Source: QHCA01 sp003244095 | Lineage (GTDB): Bacteria; Actinomycetota; Actinomycetes; Mycobacteriales; QHCA01 | Length of the DNA: 64,000 nucleotides | Direction: 5' to 3' | NCBI GenBank assembly: GCA_038329965.1 | Contig: JBBQNN010000013.1 | Coordinates: 5,731-69,730 of the forward strand | Shown here: positions 16,601 to 26,413 of the stretch, piece after piece | Layout: each line of letters begins with the position of its first letter | Numbering within the stretch: the first letter of the stretch is position 1 | The notes under the pieces: model-generated | Seen by the model: only the letters and a program-made list of their open reading frames with translations | Told to the model about the DNA's origin: nothing | Database searches by the model: none | Program-made: the position numbers and the translations under genes

Positions 16601-17383
16601 ATCCGCAGCCAGGCGGCCGGCCAGTCCCAGGCCACGGCGGCGGTGCAGCCGGTCGACGTTCAGCTGGTCCTCGACCTCGGCGACGACCCGGCGCGCACCA
16701 GCCTGTCCGGGCTGCCCGAGATGACCGGTGCCGAGCGGGTACGCGCCGAGCTCGACGTGCTCGGCCTCGACGCGAGCCGGCACGTCGTCGACTTCTACGA
16801 GCCGTTCTTCGCCGCGATCGGGATGACCCGCTCCCGCGACCTGCTCGGCTGCCGCAGCAAGGCCGAGGTGCTCGTCGCGGGAGTCAAGGTCGCCACCCAG
16901 ACGCCGCCGATCCGGTCCGGCCGGCGGGTCATCTTCGTCACCCTCGACGACGCCACCGGGCCGGTCGACGCGACATTCTTCGAGGACGCGCAGGTCGGAT
17001 ACGCCAGCACCCTGTTCCACTCCTGGCTGCTGGTGATCCGCGGCGAGGTCCGGCGCACCGGCCGGCGCGGGGTGTCGATCCGGGCGACCGGATGCTGGGA
17101 GCTGCCCGCGTTGCGCGACGCGTGGGAGTACGCCGGGCTGGCGGCGGTCGACGCGGCGATGCAGGCGCCTCCCGAGCTCACCGAGGAGGCTGTCCACGGC
17201 GCGGCGGAGAGCCGGTCGGCCCGCCCGGTGACAGCCCGCCCGCCAGGAGCCGGCCGGACCGTGCTGGTATCACCCACCGGCTTCCGGCTCTCGCCCTATG
17301 CCGACATCAGGCCGGCCGGCGAATCCACCAAAGGCGCGCCGCGCAAGCTGTGGCACTCGAGCCAGGGGAGTTCCGGTGGATGA
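13667..17383 (+). CDS. dnaE2: Error-prone DNA polymerase III alpha subunit DnaE2
   Basis: 1238 residues, longer than the usual ~1050-1150. The N-terminal PHP domain starts FVHLHVASGYSLRHG; the polymerase core has GSGAGSLVTYLLG, the catalytic PDIDIDVES (near residue 430) and FGSFGFCKAHAAAFA; a C-terminal OB-fold follows and the end KLWHSSQGSSGG is typical of actinobacterial DnaE2. The extra length includes a basic linker (residues about 940-985) with the repeated unit RTGSQ. DnaE2 carries out damage-induced mutagenic translesion synthesis. It is under the LexA box as third gene; its usual partners ImuA' and ImuB are absent here. ATG 13667 follows a G-rich ribosome site. Confidence 0.95.
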   Translation: MGDPFVHLHVASGYSLRHGASAPRALAERAAEHGMDSLALTDRDGVYGAVKFVIACREAGVRPLFGVDLAIPPTVPAPPPRPMSAARATRRTPARGGAEVDLRLPRVTLLARDGRGWASLCRLISATHLAGERSRPVTSLDLIGAHAAGLFVLLGPASELGRAVAARRPDLARVVLDRWREVVGTGDLLVEIVAHRGRGDTGRAAALLAFAADVDLPAVLTNAVRYADRADAPTADVLDSARRLVPLGPRTIDRTNAEGYLKSGKEMAEVAAEVCGPDRDAARRLLARTRHVAEQCAVDPRVDLGIGEVHFPELAGDGAVSGVGETGEAGAVLRERCEAGLGRRAMAPTAEVRQRLDHELGIIGGLGYPAYFLTVADVADLIRSLGVRCAARGSGAGSLVTYLLGISDVDPIRYRLLMERFLSPLRKALPDIDIDVESARRTEVYEAVLARFGAQRCACVSMMDTYRARHAIRDVGAALGLPPGEIDAVAKAFPHIRAGQLKQAMRDLPELRASGLGEARLSLLFTLAERLDGLPRHIALHPCGVLLSDMTLLDRTPVEASYLGFPMSQFDKDDVEELGLLKLDLLGIRMQSAMAHAIDEVQRVDGERIDIDAVPRDDPATFRLVRSTRLLGCFQIESPGQRELIGKFGPETFEDLIVDISLFRPGPVKSDMVTPFLEARQGWAPARYFHDDVRPALEQTCGVVVFHEQVLEIVEAMTGCTLAEADEVRRALGDKDGQEEVRIWFRPVTLARGYDLATVERAWEILRAFGSFGFCKAHAAAFAVPTYQSAWLKAHHPAAFLAGVLTHDPGMYPKRLILDDARQFGIAVLGLDVNVSTATYRVERVGVDDARCYGIRLSLADVKGISEAEIGRIVAGRPFHSLADFWHRAAVSRPIVERLVVAGGFDSLYGIGTSLPVRRRGQVTRRDLLLQAAELDQWSRGVRRSARAAAPSSKRTGSQRTGSQRGTSRRGLPPSDDVIRSQAAGQSQATAAVQPVDVQLVLDLGDDPARTSLSGLPEMTGAERVRAELDVLGLDASRHVVDFYEPFFAAIGMTRSRDLLGCRSKAEVLVAGVKVATQTPPIRSGRRVIFVTLDDATGPVDATFFEDAQVGYASTLFHSWLLVIRGEVRRTGRRGVSIRATGCWELPALRDAWEYAGLAAVDAAMQAPPELTEEAVHGAAESRSARPVTARPPGAGRTVLVSPTGFRLSPYADIRPAGESTKGAPRKLWHSSQGSSGG

Positions 17384-17455
17384 TCCGGCGCCGCCGATAC
17401 GCTCGGGTGGCCCGGTCGCCGGACGTGGCACGGGCGGAGCGCGAGGAGATTCTCT

Positions 17456-18199
17456 GTGTCGGAGCCCGGTCGGGCGCATACCGCCCCACGGACGGCTGTG
17501 GTCTGGGCCGTGTTGCGGGCCGAGCTCGACCGGCACCCCGGCGTCCCGCTGCGCGTGCTCGACGCCGGAGGAGGCAGCGGACAGTTCGCGGTGCCACTCG
17601 CCGAGCTCGGCCATCAGGTCACCGTGGTCGATGCCAGCCCGGACGCGCTCGCGGCCCTGGAGCGCCGGGCCGCCGAGCGGGCGGTGGCCGAGCGGGTCAC
17701 CGGTGTGCAGGGTGATGCCGACACGGTCCTGCAGGTCGTGGGGGCGGCCAGTCAGGACCTCGTGCTGTGCCACAGCCTGCTCGAGGTCGTCGACTCACCG
17801 GCCGCGGTGCTCGGGCCCATCGCGCAGACGGTGCGGGCCGGGGGATGTGCCAGCGTGCTCGTGGCCAACCGCAACGCCGTCGTGCTGTCGCGGGCGATCG
17901 GCGGGCACCTCGCCGACGCGCTCCGGGCGCTGCACGACCCGGCCGGCCGGTGGGGCGAGGCCGACGTGGCGTTGCGCCGCTACGACCTGCTCGAGGCCAC
18001 CGCGCTGCTCAGTGCGGCCGGCCTGCACGTCGAGGCGGTGCACGGTGTCCGGGTCCTCGCCGACCTGGTGGCCGGGGTCCTGGCCGATGCCGAGGCCGGT
18101 GGCGTCGACGCTCTCCTGGAGCTGGAGCTGGCTGCCTCGGATCGGTCACCGTTTCGCGACATCGCCACCCAGCTGCACCTGCTCGCCCGCCGGCACTGA
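17456..18199 (+). CDS. Class I SAM-dependent methyltransferase
   Basis: 247 residues from GTG 17456, with GAGGAG seven bases upstream. The AdoMet-binding motif I is VLDAGGGSGQFAVPLAELG, followed by the acidic VVDASPDAL and motif II/III region LVLCHSLLEVVDSP. Substrate unknown. It sits 72 bp after dnaE2 and 42 bp before dinB; the methyltransferase-dinB pair is often kept in actinobacteria, so it may share a damage or repair setting, but no DNA-specific methyltransferase motif (such as NPPY) is present, so a small-molecule, tRNA or lipid substrate is more likely. Confidence 0.85.
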   Translation: MSEPGRAHTAPRTAVVWAVLRAELDRHPGVPLRVLDAGGGSGQFAVPLAELGHQVTVVDASPDALAALERRAAERAVAERVTGVQGDADTVLQVVGAASQDLVLCHSLLEVVDSPAAVLGPIAQTVRAGGCASVLVANRNAVVLSRAIGGHLADALRALHDPAGRWGEADVALRRYDLLEATALLSAAGLHVEAVHGVRVLADLVAGVLADAEAGGVDALLELELAASDRSPFRDIATQLHLLARRH

Positions 18200-18200
18200 G

Positions 18201-18245
18201 ATGGCGTCCTGCAGCAGCCCTGACCCGATGACGCCCGCCAGATGA
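18201..18245 (+). other. Mini-ORF between methyltransferase and dinB (MASCSSPDPMTPAR)
   Basis: Fourteen codons starting one base after the methyltransferase stop (TGAGATG) and ending with a TGA that overlaps the dinB start as ATGA (18242-18245). It is a looser form of the relay arrangement seen elsewhere in the window. Confidence 0.3.
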
Positions 18246-19552
18246 GCCGCTCGGGGCCCCCGCCGGTCGGCCCCGCACCCGGGCCGCCGGCCGACGACAC
18301 CGGCTGCACGATCTTGCACGTCGACATGGACGCCTTCTACGCCATGGTCGAGTTGCGCCGCCGCCCCGACCTGCGCGGCAGGCCGGTCATCGTCGGTGGC
18401 AACGGCTCACGTGGGGTCGTGCTGTCGGCGACCTACGAAGCCCGGGCCTACGGCGTGCGCAGTGCCATGCCGATGCTGCGGGCCCGCCGGCTGTGCCCGC
18501 AGGCCACGATCGTGGCGCCGGACTTCGCCGCCTACACCCAGTCCTCCCGCGGGGTCATGGAGGTGTTCCGGTCGATCACGCCGCTGTACGAGCCGCTCTC
18601 CCTCGACGAGGCGTTCCTCGACGTGAGCGGCACCCGGCGCCGGCTCGGCCGGCCGGTAGCGATCGCGGAGCTGATCCGGGGCCGGATCGCGGACGAACAG
18701 GGCATCACCTGCTCGGTCGGCGTGGCCACCACCAAGTTCCTCGCCAAGCTCGCCTCGGCCCGCTGCAAACCCGACGGGCTGCTCGTCGTGCCCGCCGACA
18801 GCGTGGTGGCCTTCCTGCACCCGCTGCCCGTCGGCGCGCTGTGGGGCGTCGGCGAACGTACAGAGGAGCAACTGCTCCGGCTGGGACTCAAGACCGTCGG
18901 TGACATCGCCAACACCACCGTGAGCACGCTGCGCCGGGCAGTGGGCGACGCCTCCGGTGCCCACCTGCACGCGCTGGCCTGGGGCCGCGACGAGCGCAGC
19001 GTCGTGCCCCACGAGCCGGACAAGAGCATCGGCCACGAGGAGACGTTCGCCACCGACATCGACGATCCCGAGGTCGTCCGCCGCGAGCTGCTGCGGCTGG
19101 CGGAGCGCACCGCCGCACGCCTGCGGGCCAGCGGCCAGGTCGGCCGGACCGTGAGCATCAAGGTGCGGTTCGCCGATTTCAAGACGATCTCCCGCGCGCG
19201 GACCCTCGACGTCCCGACCGATGTCGGGCGGGAGATCTACGACACCGCGGTGGGCCTGTTCGACGCCCTGGGGCTGCAACGAGCCCGGTTGCGACTGATC
19301 GGCGTGCGGGTCGAAGGCCTCCTGCTCGGCGCGACCACGGCGCAGCAACTGCTCCTGGGGGCTCGGGAGCACGGCTGGCGCGAGGCCGAGCAGGCGGTCG
19401 ACCGGGCCGCCCTGCGCTTCGGTGACGGGGCGGTCCAGCCGGCGGCCCTGGTCGGCCCAGAGGAGCGTCGGCCGGCCAAAAAATCCCGCGCGGGGGCGTC
19501 TCCACCGGACGCCATGAGGGCGGCTGAGGATGATTCCGGCCGGATCCGTTGA
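18242..19552 (+). CDS. dinB: DNA polymerase IV (Y-family) DinB
   Basis: 436 residues. Catalytic carboxylates lie in HVDMDAFYAMVELRR and SLDEAFLDVSG; the thumb/HhH region has GVGERTEEQLLRLGLKTVGD and the little-finger domain follows (FADFKTISRARTL). The extra C-terminal ~40 residues are basic and then acidic, without a clear beta-clamp peptide. DinB performs translesion synthesis in the cytoplasm. It is downstream of dnaE2 and the methyltransferase on the same strand. ATG 18242 sits in an ATGA junction with a mini-ORF; the ten or so proline-rich residues before TILHVDMD may be dispensable. Confidence 0.95.
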   Translation: MSRSGPPPVGPAPGPPADDTGCTILHVDMDAFYAMVELRRRPDLRGRPVIVGGNGSRGVVLSATYEARAYGVRSAMPMLRARRLCPQATIVAPDFAAYTQSSRGVMEVFRSITPLYEPLSLDEAFLDVSGTRRRLGRPVAIAELIRGRIADEQGITCSVGVATTKFLAKLASARCKPDGLLVVPADSVVAFLHPLPVGALWGVGERTEEQLLRLGLKTVGDIANTTVSTLRRAVGDASGAHLHALAWGRDERSVVPHEPDKSIGHEETFATDIDDPEVVRRELLRLAERTAARLRASGQVGRTVSIKVRFADFKTISRARTLDVPTDVGREIYDTAVGLFDALGLQRARLRLIGVRVEGLLLGATTAQQLLLGAREHGWREAEQAVDRAALRFGDGAVQPAALVGPEERRPAKKSRAGASPPDAMRAAEDDSGRIR

Positions 19553-19658
19553 CCAATTCCCACCCTTCGCCTTTCCCACGTGCGAATGCACTCGTAGACT
19601 CGGTAGGTACGACTGCGCACTGGGCGCCGTTGAGGACCGTCCGGCAGGGGAGGAGCCC

Positions 19659-20066
19659 GTGCCTCTCTCAGAGCACGAGCAGCGCCTGCTCGATCAAATC
19701 GAGCGCGCGCTGTACGCCGAGGACCCCAAATTCGCCTCGGCCGTGCGCGCCTCCGATCCTCGCAATCGGGCGCGCCGCCGGCTGTGGCAGGCCGGGGTGC
19801 TGTTCGTCATCGGGATCTCCTGCCTGTTCGCCGGCGTGATCAACACCCGGCTGGGGATCGTCGGTGTGGTGATGGGCGTGGCCGGCTTCCTGATCATGTT
19901 CGGAGCGGCCGTCCTCGCGGCGACGAGCTGGAAGCGGATGAACGGTCGTGAGCCGTTGCGCGTCGTGGGCAGCGATCGCCCTGCCAAGTCCCGGGCCCGC
20001 AAGCCGTCGCTGCTCGACCGCATGGAGCAGCGCTGGCGGCGGCGCGACGACAACCGCGGTCGTTGA
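19659..20066 (+). CDS. DUF3040 membrane protein
   Basis: 135 residues from GTG 19659, with GGGGAGGAG just upstream. The conserved DUF3040 opening is PLSEHEQRLLDQIERALYAE, then a basic RNRARRRLW, and two membrane helices (about 50-68 VLFVIGISCLFAGVI and 75-95 VVMGVAGFLIMFGAAVLAAT), ending in a basic cytoplasmic tail. Family function unknown; commonly beside dinB in actinobacteria. A TAGACT-like -10 sits about 60 bp upstream, consistent with its own promoter. Confidence 0.85.
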   Translation: MPLSEHEQRLLDQIERALYAEDPKFASAVRASDPRNRARRRLWQAGVLFVIGISCLFAGVINTRLGIVGVVMGVAGFLIMFGAAVLAATSWKRMNGREPLRVVGSDRPAKSRARKPSLLDRMEQRWRRRDDNRGR

Positions 20067-20094
20067 CCGCCAGCAGACCTGCGGTCGCCGACCG
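20063..20094. terminator. Possible bidirectional hairpin terminator
   Basis: Between the convergent DUF3040 and aldo/keto reductase genes, GACCGC (20063 region) can pair with GCGGTC, and GCGGTC-GCC-GACCGC (20080-20094) is a perfect 6-bp stem with a 3-base loop. No T-run follows, as is usual for actinobacterial terminators. Confidence 0.35.
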
Positions 20095-20148
20095 CCTGGC
20101 AAAGCGCCCTCCGCTAACGGCGGGCGGCCCTACCACGACCCGTTCCGG

Positions 20149-21198
20149 CTAGGCGGCGGCCCGCCCCGCTACTGCCCGCCGCCGCCGGGTGGCGTCGACC
20201 AGCACCGGCAGCGGCAAGGCGGCGTTCGGGTCGTACAGGTTGGTGCCGGGCGGGACGATCTCGTCGATCCGGTCGAGGGTTGCATCGTCCAGGGTGAGTG
20301 GGGCGCCGTTCAACGAGTCCTCCAGTTGCTGCATGGTCCGCGGCCCGATGATCGCCGAGGTGACACCGGGATGGGCCACCGTGAAGGCCACGGCCAGCTC
20401 CGGAAGCGAGCAGCCGATGCTCGTGGCGAGCCCCACGAGCTTCTCGACGGCATCAAGCTTGGCGACGTTCGCGGGGTTCGACGGATCGAAGTGGGCCGGC
20501 CGGAGGGCGGCGCGGCCGGTGGACAGATCGACGGGCTGATCCTTGCGGTACCTGCCGGTCAGGAACCCGAAGGCGAGCGGGCTCCAGACCAGCACCCCCA
20601 TGCCGTACCGCTGGGCGACCGGGAGCACGGCGGCCTCGACTCCCCGGGCCAGCATCGAGTAGGGCGATTGCTCGGTCCGGAAGCGCCCGAGACCGCGGCG
20701 CTCGGCGACGATCTGCGACTCGACGATCTCCTCGGCCGGGAACGTCGAGCAGCCGAAAGCGCGGATCTTTCCCTGGCGCACGAGGTCGCTGAGCACCCCG
20801 AGCGTCTCCTCGATGTCAGTCGACTCGTCAGGGCGATGGACCTGATAGAGGTCGATCCAGTCGGTCTGGAGGCGCTGCAGGCTCTCCTCGACCGCTGTGA
20901 GGATCCAGCGCCGCGAGTTGCCGCTGCGGTTGATGCCCTCGCCCATCTGGAAGTGCACCTTGGTGGCTAGCACGACCTCGTCCCGTCGACCCCGCAGCGC
21001 CCTGCCCACGATCACCTCGGACTCGCCCGCGGAGTACATGTCCGCGGTGTCGACGAAGTTGATCCCCTGGTCGAGGGCGGCGTGGATGATGCGGATGCAG
21101 TCGTCGTGATCCGGATTGCCGACGGCACCCAGCATCATCGTTCCGAGACAGTGAGTGCTCACGTCGATGCCGGTGCGGCCGAGTGTGCGGTATCGCAT
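20149..21198 (-). CDS. Aldo/keto reductase
   Basis: 349-residue NADPH-dependent oxidoreductase with the (beta/alpha)8 barrel. Catalytic tetrad residues are visible: Asp/Tyr in NFVDTADMYSAGESE, Lys in VVLATKVHF and His in LYQVHRPDESTD; the cofactor-binding end has SAIIGPRTMQQLED. Substrate not predictable. Transcribed divergently from a MerR regulator through a promoter with a 19-bp spacer and dyad (21244-21274), so it is the likely target of that regulator and may detoxify reactive carbonyls or a related stress metabolite. Confidence 0.9.
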   Translation of the reverse strand: MRYRTLGRTGIDVSTHCLGTMMLGAVGNPDHDDCIRIIHAALDQGINFVDTADMYSAGESEVIVGRALRGRRDEVVLATKVHFQMGEGINRSGNSRRWILTAVEESLQRLQTDWIDLYQVHRPDESTDIEETLGVLSDLVRQGKIRAFGCSTFPAEEIVESQIVAERRGLGRFRTEQSPYSMLARGVEAAVLPVAQRYGMGVLVWSPLAFGFLTGRYRKDQPVDLSTGRAALRPAHFDPSNPANVAKLDAVEKLVGLATSIGCSLPELAVAFTVAHPGVTSAIIGPRTMQQLEDSLNGAPLTLDDATLDRIDEIVPPGTNLYDPNAALPLPVLVDATRRRRAVAGRAAA

Positions 21199-21243
21199 GT
21201 CGCTCCCGTGGTTAGCCGTTAGGGGTGGATACCCCCTACGACG

Positions 21244-21274
21244 AACCTAGGATCTAGACCAGGCTCTAGGTCAA
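21244..21274 (-). promoter_or_regulatory. MerR-type promoter of the aldo/keto reductase gene
   Basis: On the minus strand: -35 TTGACC (21274-21269), 19-bp spacer, -10 TAGGTT (21249-21244). The overlong 19-bp spacer contains the dyad CTAGA-N6-TCTAG (21254-21269), the hallmark of promoters that MerR proteins untwist to activate. On the plus strand TAGGTC (21267-21272) lies 8 bases before the merR ATG, hinting at a leaderless regulator transcript repressed by the same site. Confidence 0.7.
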
Positions 21275-21280
21275 GCCCGT

Positions 21281-21730
21281 ATGCTGGCCGGCGTGCCCGA
21301 GCCGCTACCGAGTCTGAGCATCGGGCAGGTCGCCGCGCGCACGGGTCTGAGCGTGCACGCGCTGCGCTTCTACGAACGCGAAGGCATCCTGGCCAATCCC
21401 GTCGGGCGCGGACCCGGCGGTCGTCGGGTCTATTCCGAGGATGACGTGCAGTGGCTCGACGTCTGCATCATTCTCCGCGCCTCCGGCATGCCGCTGCCCG
21501 CGATCCGCCGCTACACCGAGCTCGTCAGAGAAGGCGCCGGCAACGAGGCAGACCGCCTCGCTCTGATGCGCGAGCACCAGGCACTGGTCCATGCCCAGAT
21601 CGGCCAACTGACCCGGAGCCTGGAGCTGATCAACTACAAGGTCGGCGTGTACGAGGACATCCTCACCCAGGAGGCTGCCGACCAGCGAGGTGCCGGCGTA
21701 CGGCTGACCGACGCGGGACAGCAGAGCTAG
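21281..21730 (+). CDS. MerR family transcriptional regulator
   Basis: 149 residues. The N-terminal winged helix SIGQVAARTGLSVHALRFYE and wing GPGGRRVYSEDDVQWLDV are textbook MerR, followed by a helical dimerisation segment (REHQALVHAQIGQLTRSLEL). There are no cysteines in the effector region, so it is not a metal or SoxR-type sensor; it resembles the aldehyde or drug-responsive group. It diverges from the aldo/keto reductase and should bind the dyad between them. ATG 21281 or GTG 21293 could start it; convergent stop overlaps the transglutaminase gene's stop by 4 bases. Confidence 0.9.
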   Translation: MLAGVPEPLPSLSIGQVAARTGLSVHALRFYEREGILANPVGRGPGGRRVYSEDDVQWLDVCIILRASGMPLPAIRRYTELVREGAGNEADRLALMREHQALVHAQIGQLTRSLELINYKVGVYEDILTQEAADQRGAGVRLTDAGQQS

Positions 21731-24147
21731 GAGCGGGAGAAGCTCACCCGGCTCAGGACGACTCGGCGACCCCGGGTCAGGGCCGCATCGATCCGGTCCA
21801 GCGCGTCGGCGATGCCCAACCCGCTGCGCTGGCCGGCGAGGCGGATCGCCGACGGCGGGATCACCCGCGCCCGCAGGCTCGCCCTCCGGCTGGCGGCAGC
21901 CAGCATCGCTCGACGTACGTCGCGAACCATCCCGACCAGCTCGACGACCGCGGGGCCCCGGGGGGAGTAGCGCGCCTGCTCCTCGGCCCGCGCGAGCAGG
22001 CGCAGCGTGGTGGCAGCCATCTCGTCGAGGTGTGCATCCGTACTCAGCTGCTCGGCCGCGGTACGCGGGGTCTGTGCCTCGTTGATCGGGTAGCCCAGGT
22101 CGTAGCCGGTGGCCAGCACCTCGTCCCACGCGGCGTTGACGGCCAGCCGTGGGTCGCTTCCGGCCGCGTGGCGCAGTCGCACCGCCCGCGCCACCACGCG
22201 GACGGTCGACGGCGTCAGGGCGACGATTGCGGTCAGCAGTGCGGCCAGCAGCCACTGGCCGGTGTGGTCGACCGGTGCCGCCGGCCTGGTCAGCGGTGGC
22301 ACCCGCGTGGGACTGGTGTCGAACTGTCCGCCGCGATCCTCGCGATTGGCGATCTGCTTCAGCTTGTTCGACTCGGTGGTGCTCGTCAGAGACGAGGTGG
22401 TGCCGGCGCCGCTCCCGGCGGGGAAGGTCGGCGGTGCGCTGTAGGACAGGGTCGTGGCGTGCCCGTTGGTGCCCAGGGGGGTGGGGTCCCAGGGGACCCA
22501 GCCGGCGCCGGTGAAGTAGATCTCCACCCACGCGTGGGCATCGCTGGTCGTGACCGACCAGTAGCCGCCGCCCTTGCGCACCCCCTTGGTGTAGCCGATC
22601 GCGACGCGCGCCGGCAGGCCGGCGTAGCGCGCCATGGCGGCCATGGCCGAGGCGTACTGCTCGCAGTAGCCGGTCTTGTTGTCGAGGAAGTCCAGCAGCG
22701 CGCTGCCACTCGAGCCGGGCGAGGTGCTCGTGCTGTAGCGGAAGCCCTGGATGCCGTCGCGGAAGTAGTTGTAGAGGGCGAGGGTCTTCTCGTAGGGCGT
22801 CTGCCTGCCCCCGACGATCTTGTCGACCCGGGCCTTGATCTTGGGCGCGTCAGGCACGCTGTCCGCGCCGTACTTGGCCTGGATCTGGAGGTCGGCCGCG
22901 GGTGCCTGCTTGAGCACGTCGAGCAGGGCGGCGCTGGACTGGTCGGGAGCGACCGAGTCGAACGTGTACTTCAGGTCCCTCGTGTTGGTGCGGCGGGTGA
23001 ACACCGTCTGGCTGTTGCGGTCGTAGCGCCAGTCGCCCTTGACGCTGACCTTCGTGGGGGTGGCGTAGACGGGCAGGAACTGTGACGTGCTCAGGCCGCG
23101 CGCCTGGACCGAGGTGTGCACCTTGGTCGTCGGGACGTTGCGGCCGATCCCTGTGCCGGGCAGGCCGTCATGCACCTGCTTGGCCCGTGAGGCGTCCAGC
23201 GGCGACCCCTGCTTCCACCCGTCGAGGGTGAAGGCGTCCAGGGTGGTCAGGCGCAGGTAGAACGGAGCCGGGTCGTTGGTGCGGACCTGGAGCAACTCGA
23301 CCGGCCTGGGCTGGAGCAGCTGCCCCCGTAACTGGGTGATCGGGTTAACCCCCGCCGAGTAGCCGCTGCCCGGCCCCGAGCCGACGCCCTGACCGCTGGT
23401 GAAGTCGGCCAGGCCGCCACCGTGCACGAACGGCGTGATCACCGGTGCCACCACCGCGATCCCGATGGCCGCCACCCCGATGCGCCGCCCGACGGCGGCG
23501 ACGGGGGAGGACGCCAGGGGGTCCGGCCGCCAGCCGTCGCCCTCGGTGGAGTTCTCGGTGAACGGGCGGCCCCATCGGGTGACGCGTTCGCGGCCCTCGG
23601 ACAGCAGCAGGACGAGGTAGCCGGTAGCCGACACCGCGAAGGGCACCCAGCCGATGCCGTCCCGGGCCACCGCCACCGGGACGGCGAACATCCCGAGCAG
23701 GGGCAGGCCGGTGAGTGCCGAGCGGCGCAGGCTGACCGCCAGAGCATCGACGAGGATCGCGACGGCTCCGATGCCGAGCACGGTGATCAGCAGCAGGCCG
23801 CGGCGCGTCGGGACCGGCACCGCGAGCTGGACGATGTCACTCGACGCGGCCTCGATCAGCTGGCGCACTGAGCTCAACGTGCCGGCGGTGGGGAGGAACC
23901 CGAGGATCTCCGAGCCGTCGCCGAACAACGCGCTGACCAGCAGGACCAGGGCACCGAGGTTGACCAGCGGCACCAGCCCGTCGGGGAGGGACAACCGGCG
24001 CGCGGCCAGGCTGACCCCGGTGATGGTGGCCACGGTGAGGATCGCGTACCCGAACCACGCCCACGTCTCGAACAGCACGCCGAGCGGAGCCGAGCCGAGC
24101 AGGGACGCCACCCCGCACATCGCCGCGAGGCGCAGGCGGCCGTTCAC
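21727..24147 (-). CDS. Transglutaminase-like membrane protein (DUF3488/TgpA-type)
   Basis: 806 residues. About six N-terminal membrane helices (to residue ~215, DUF3488) precede a large extracytoplasmic region with a transglutaminase core: catalytic Cys in KTGYCEQYASAMA, His in TTSDAHAWVEIYF, Asp in WVPWDPTPLG. A further membrane helix (WLLAALLTAIVALTPSTV) and a cytoplasmic DUF4129-like helical tail close it. Third gene of the MoxR-DUF58-transglutaminase trio, a widespread actinobacterial set thought to act in envelope protein maturation; substrate unknown. Start GTG 24147 overlaps the DUF58 stop as GTGA; the longer open frame upstream is antisense shadow. Confidence 0.9.
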   Translation of the reverse strand: MNGRLRLAAMCGVASLLGSAPLGVLFETWAWFGYAILTVATITGVSLAARRLSLPDGLVPLVNLGALVLLVSALFGDGSEILGFLPTAGTLSSVRQLIEAASSDIVQLAVPVPTRRGLLLITVLGIGAVAILVDALAVSLRRSALTGLPLLGMFAVPVAVARDGIGWVPFAVSATGYLVLLLSEGRERVTRWGRPFTENSTEGDGWRPDPLASSPVAAVGRRIGVAAIGIAVVAPVITPFVHGGGLADFTSGQGVGSGPGSGYSAGVNPITQLRGQLLQPRPVELLQVRTNDPAPFYLRLTTLDAFTLDGWKQGSPLDASRAKQVHDGLPGTGIGRNVPTTKVHTSVQARGLSTSQFLPVYATPTKVSVKGDWRYDRNSQTVFTRRTNTRDLKYTFDSVAPDQSSAALLDVLKQAPAADLQIQAKYGADSVPDAPKIKARVDKIVGGRQTPYEKTLALYNYFRDGIQGFRYSTSTSPGSSGSALLDFLDNKTGYCEQYASAMAAMARYAGLPARVAIGYTKGVRKGGGYWSVTTSDAHAWVEIYFTGAGWVPWDPTPLGTNGHATTLSYSAPPTFPAGSGAGTTSSLTSTTESNKLKQIANREDRGGQFDTSPTRVPPLTRPAAPVDHTGQWLLAALLTAIVALTPSTVRVVARAVRLRHAAGSDPRLAVNAAWDEVLATGYDLGYPINEAQTPRTAAEQLSTDAHLDEMAATTLRLLARAEEQARYSPRGPAVVELVGMVRDVRRAMLAAASRRASLRARVIPPSAIRLAGQRSGLGIADALDRIDAALTRGRRVVLSRVSFSRS

Positions 24148-25417
24148 CGGGTGCCTGCCCACGCCGGCGCGCCGCTGGGCAGCGCGGCCAGCGGCCACAG
24201 CCGTGGCAGGGACGCGCCGTGCCGTGCGGCCAGCACCCGCCAGCCGCCGTAGCGCAGCTGCCGGGCGACCGCCTCGAACTCCTCGTGCGCCTCGGCCGCC
24301 TGGCGTGGGGAGAGCCCGACCCAGGTGGCGCAGTCGAGCAGGATCGCGACACCGAGGGTGGACCGGGTCAGCGCACGGCTGATCAGCTCGGCGTCGGAGG
24401 GGTTCAGCCAGCCGAGCACGGCCACGACCATGCCGTCGCCGGTGCTCCGGCGGATGACGTCGACGACGGGTGCGACGCTGCTGCGGGTCGAGGGGCGAAC
24501 CTCGGAAAGGTGATCGAGGAGCACCCCGGCCGTGTTGGCGCCGCGTGGGGCGTTCAGGTCGGTGTCGGAGTCGGTCAGCAGCCGCAGGGAGTAACCGTCG
24601 TGGGCCAGGTGCACCGCGATGCTCGCCGCGGCGCTCACGGCCCATTCGAAGCTCGACCCGGGGCCGTCACCACGATGGGCCGCCGCGCGGGTGTCCAGGG
24701 CCACGGCGGCGCGGCTCTGCCAGGGCTGCTCCTCGCGCCGCACCATGAGTTCGCCGACCCGGGCCGTCGAACGCCAGTGCACCTTGCGCAGGTCGTCGCC
24801 CTGGTGGTATTCGCGGGTCGCCGCGTCGTCCTCGCCCTGCGTCGAGACCGACCGGGCACTGCTGTCGCCGCCACCGGCCCAGTCGCCGCCGAGCCGGATC
24901 GGCGGCAGCGGGTGCACGACCGGGGTCACCGTCAGCGTGTCGACGCTGCTGAACGAGCGGGTCAACTCGACCATCCCGAAGGGATCGGTCAGTTGCACCG
25001 ACAGCGGCCCGATCACGTACCGGCCGCGGACGTCGGCCCGCACGGGATACTCCACCGCCCGGACGCCGCGCGGGCGTACCCGGTCGAGCACGAAGCGCGG
25101 CCGCCCGCCGAGGGAGTACGGCAGGGTGTCCTCCATGAGCAGTAGCCCGGTCGGCAGCCGGGAGACGTTCTCCAGGCGGAGCACCACGCCGGCCCGTTGC
25201 CCGACGGGCACCTGGGCCGGGTCGAGGCGTCGGGAGCAGGCGAGGCGATAGCGGGTTCTGGTGACGACCGCGGCTGCCACCAACGGCAGCACGGCCAGGA
25301 AGATGGCCATCCGCAGCAGGTCACGCTCGTGCAGGACGGCGGCGCACACCGCCGCAGCCGCACCCGCGGCGATGAAGCAACGCCCGCGGGTAGTGAGGCC
25401 GGACAGCGCTTCGCGCA

Positions 25418-25418
<1 letters not shown>
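24144..25418 (-). CDS. DUF58 domain protein
   Basis: 424 residues: two N-terminal membrane helices (CFIAAGAAAAVCAAVL and MAIFLAVLPLVAAAVV), an immunoglobulin-like beta region (VVLRLENVSRLPTGLLLMED), then the DUF58 core with the signature GDDLRKVHWRSTAR and a vWA-like domain (AVALDTRAA). Partner of the MoxR ATPase, which probably remodels it. ATG 25418 shares a base with the MoxR stop (TGATG), and its own stop overlaps the transglutaminase start, so the three proteins are made in a coupled ratio. Confidence 0.9.
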
Positions 25419-26413
<995 letters not shown>

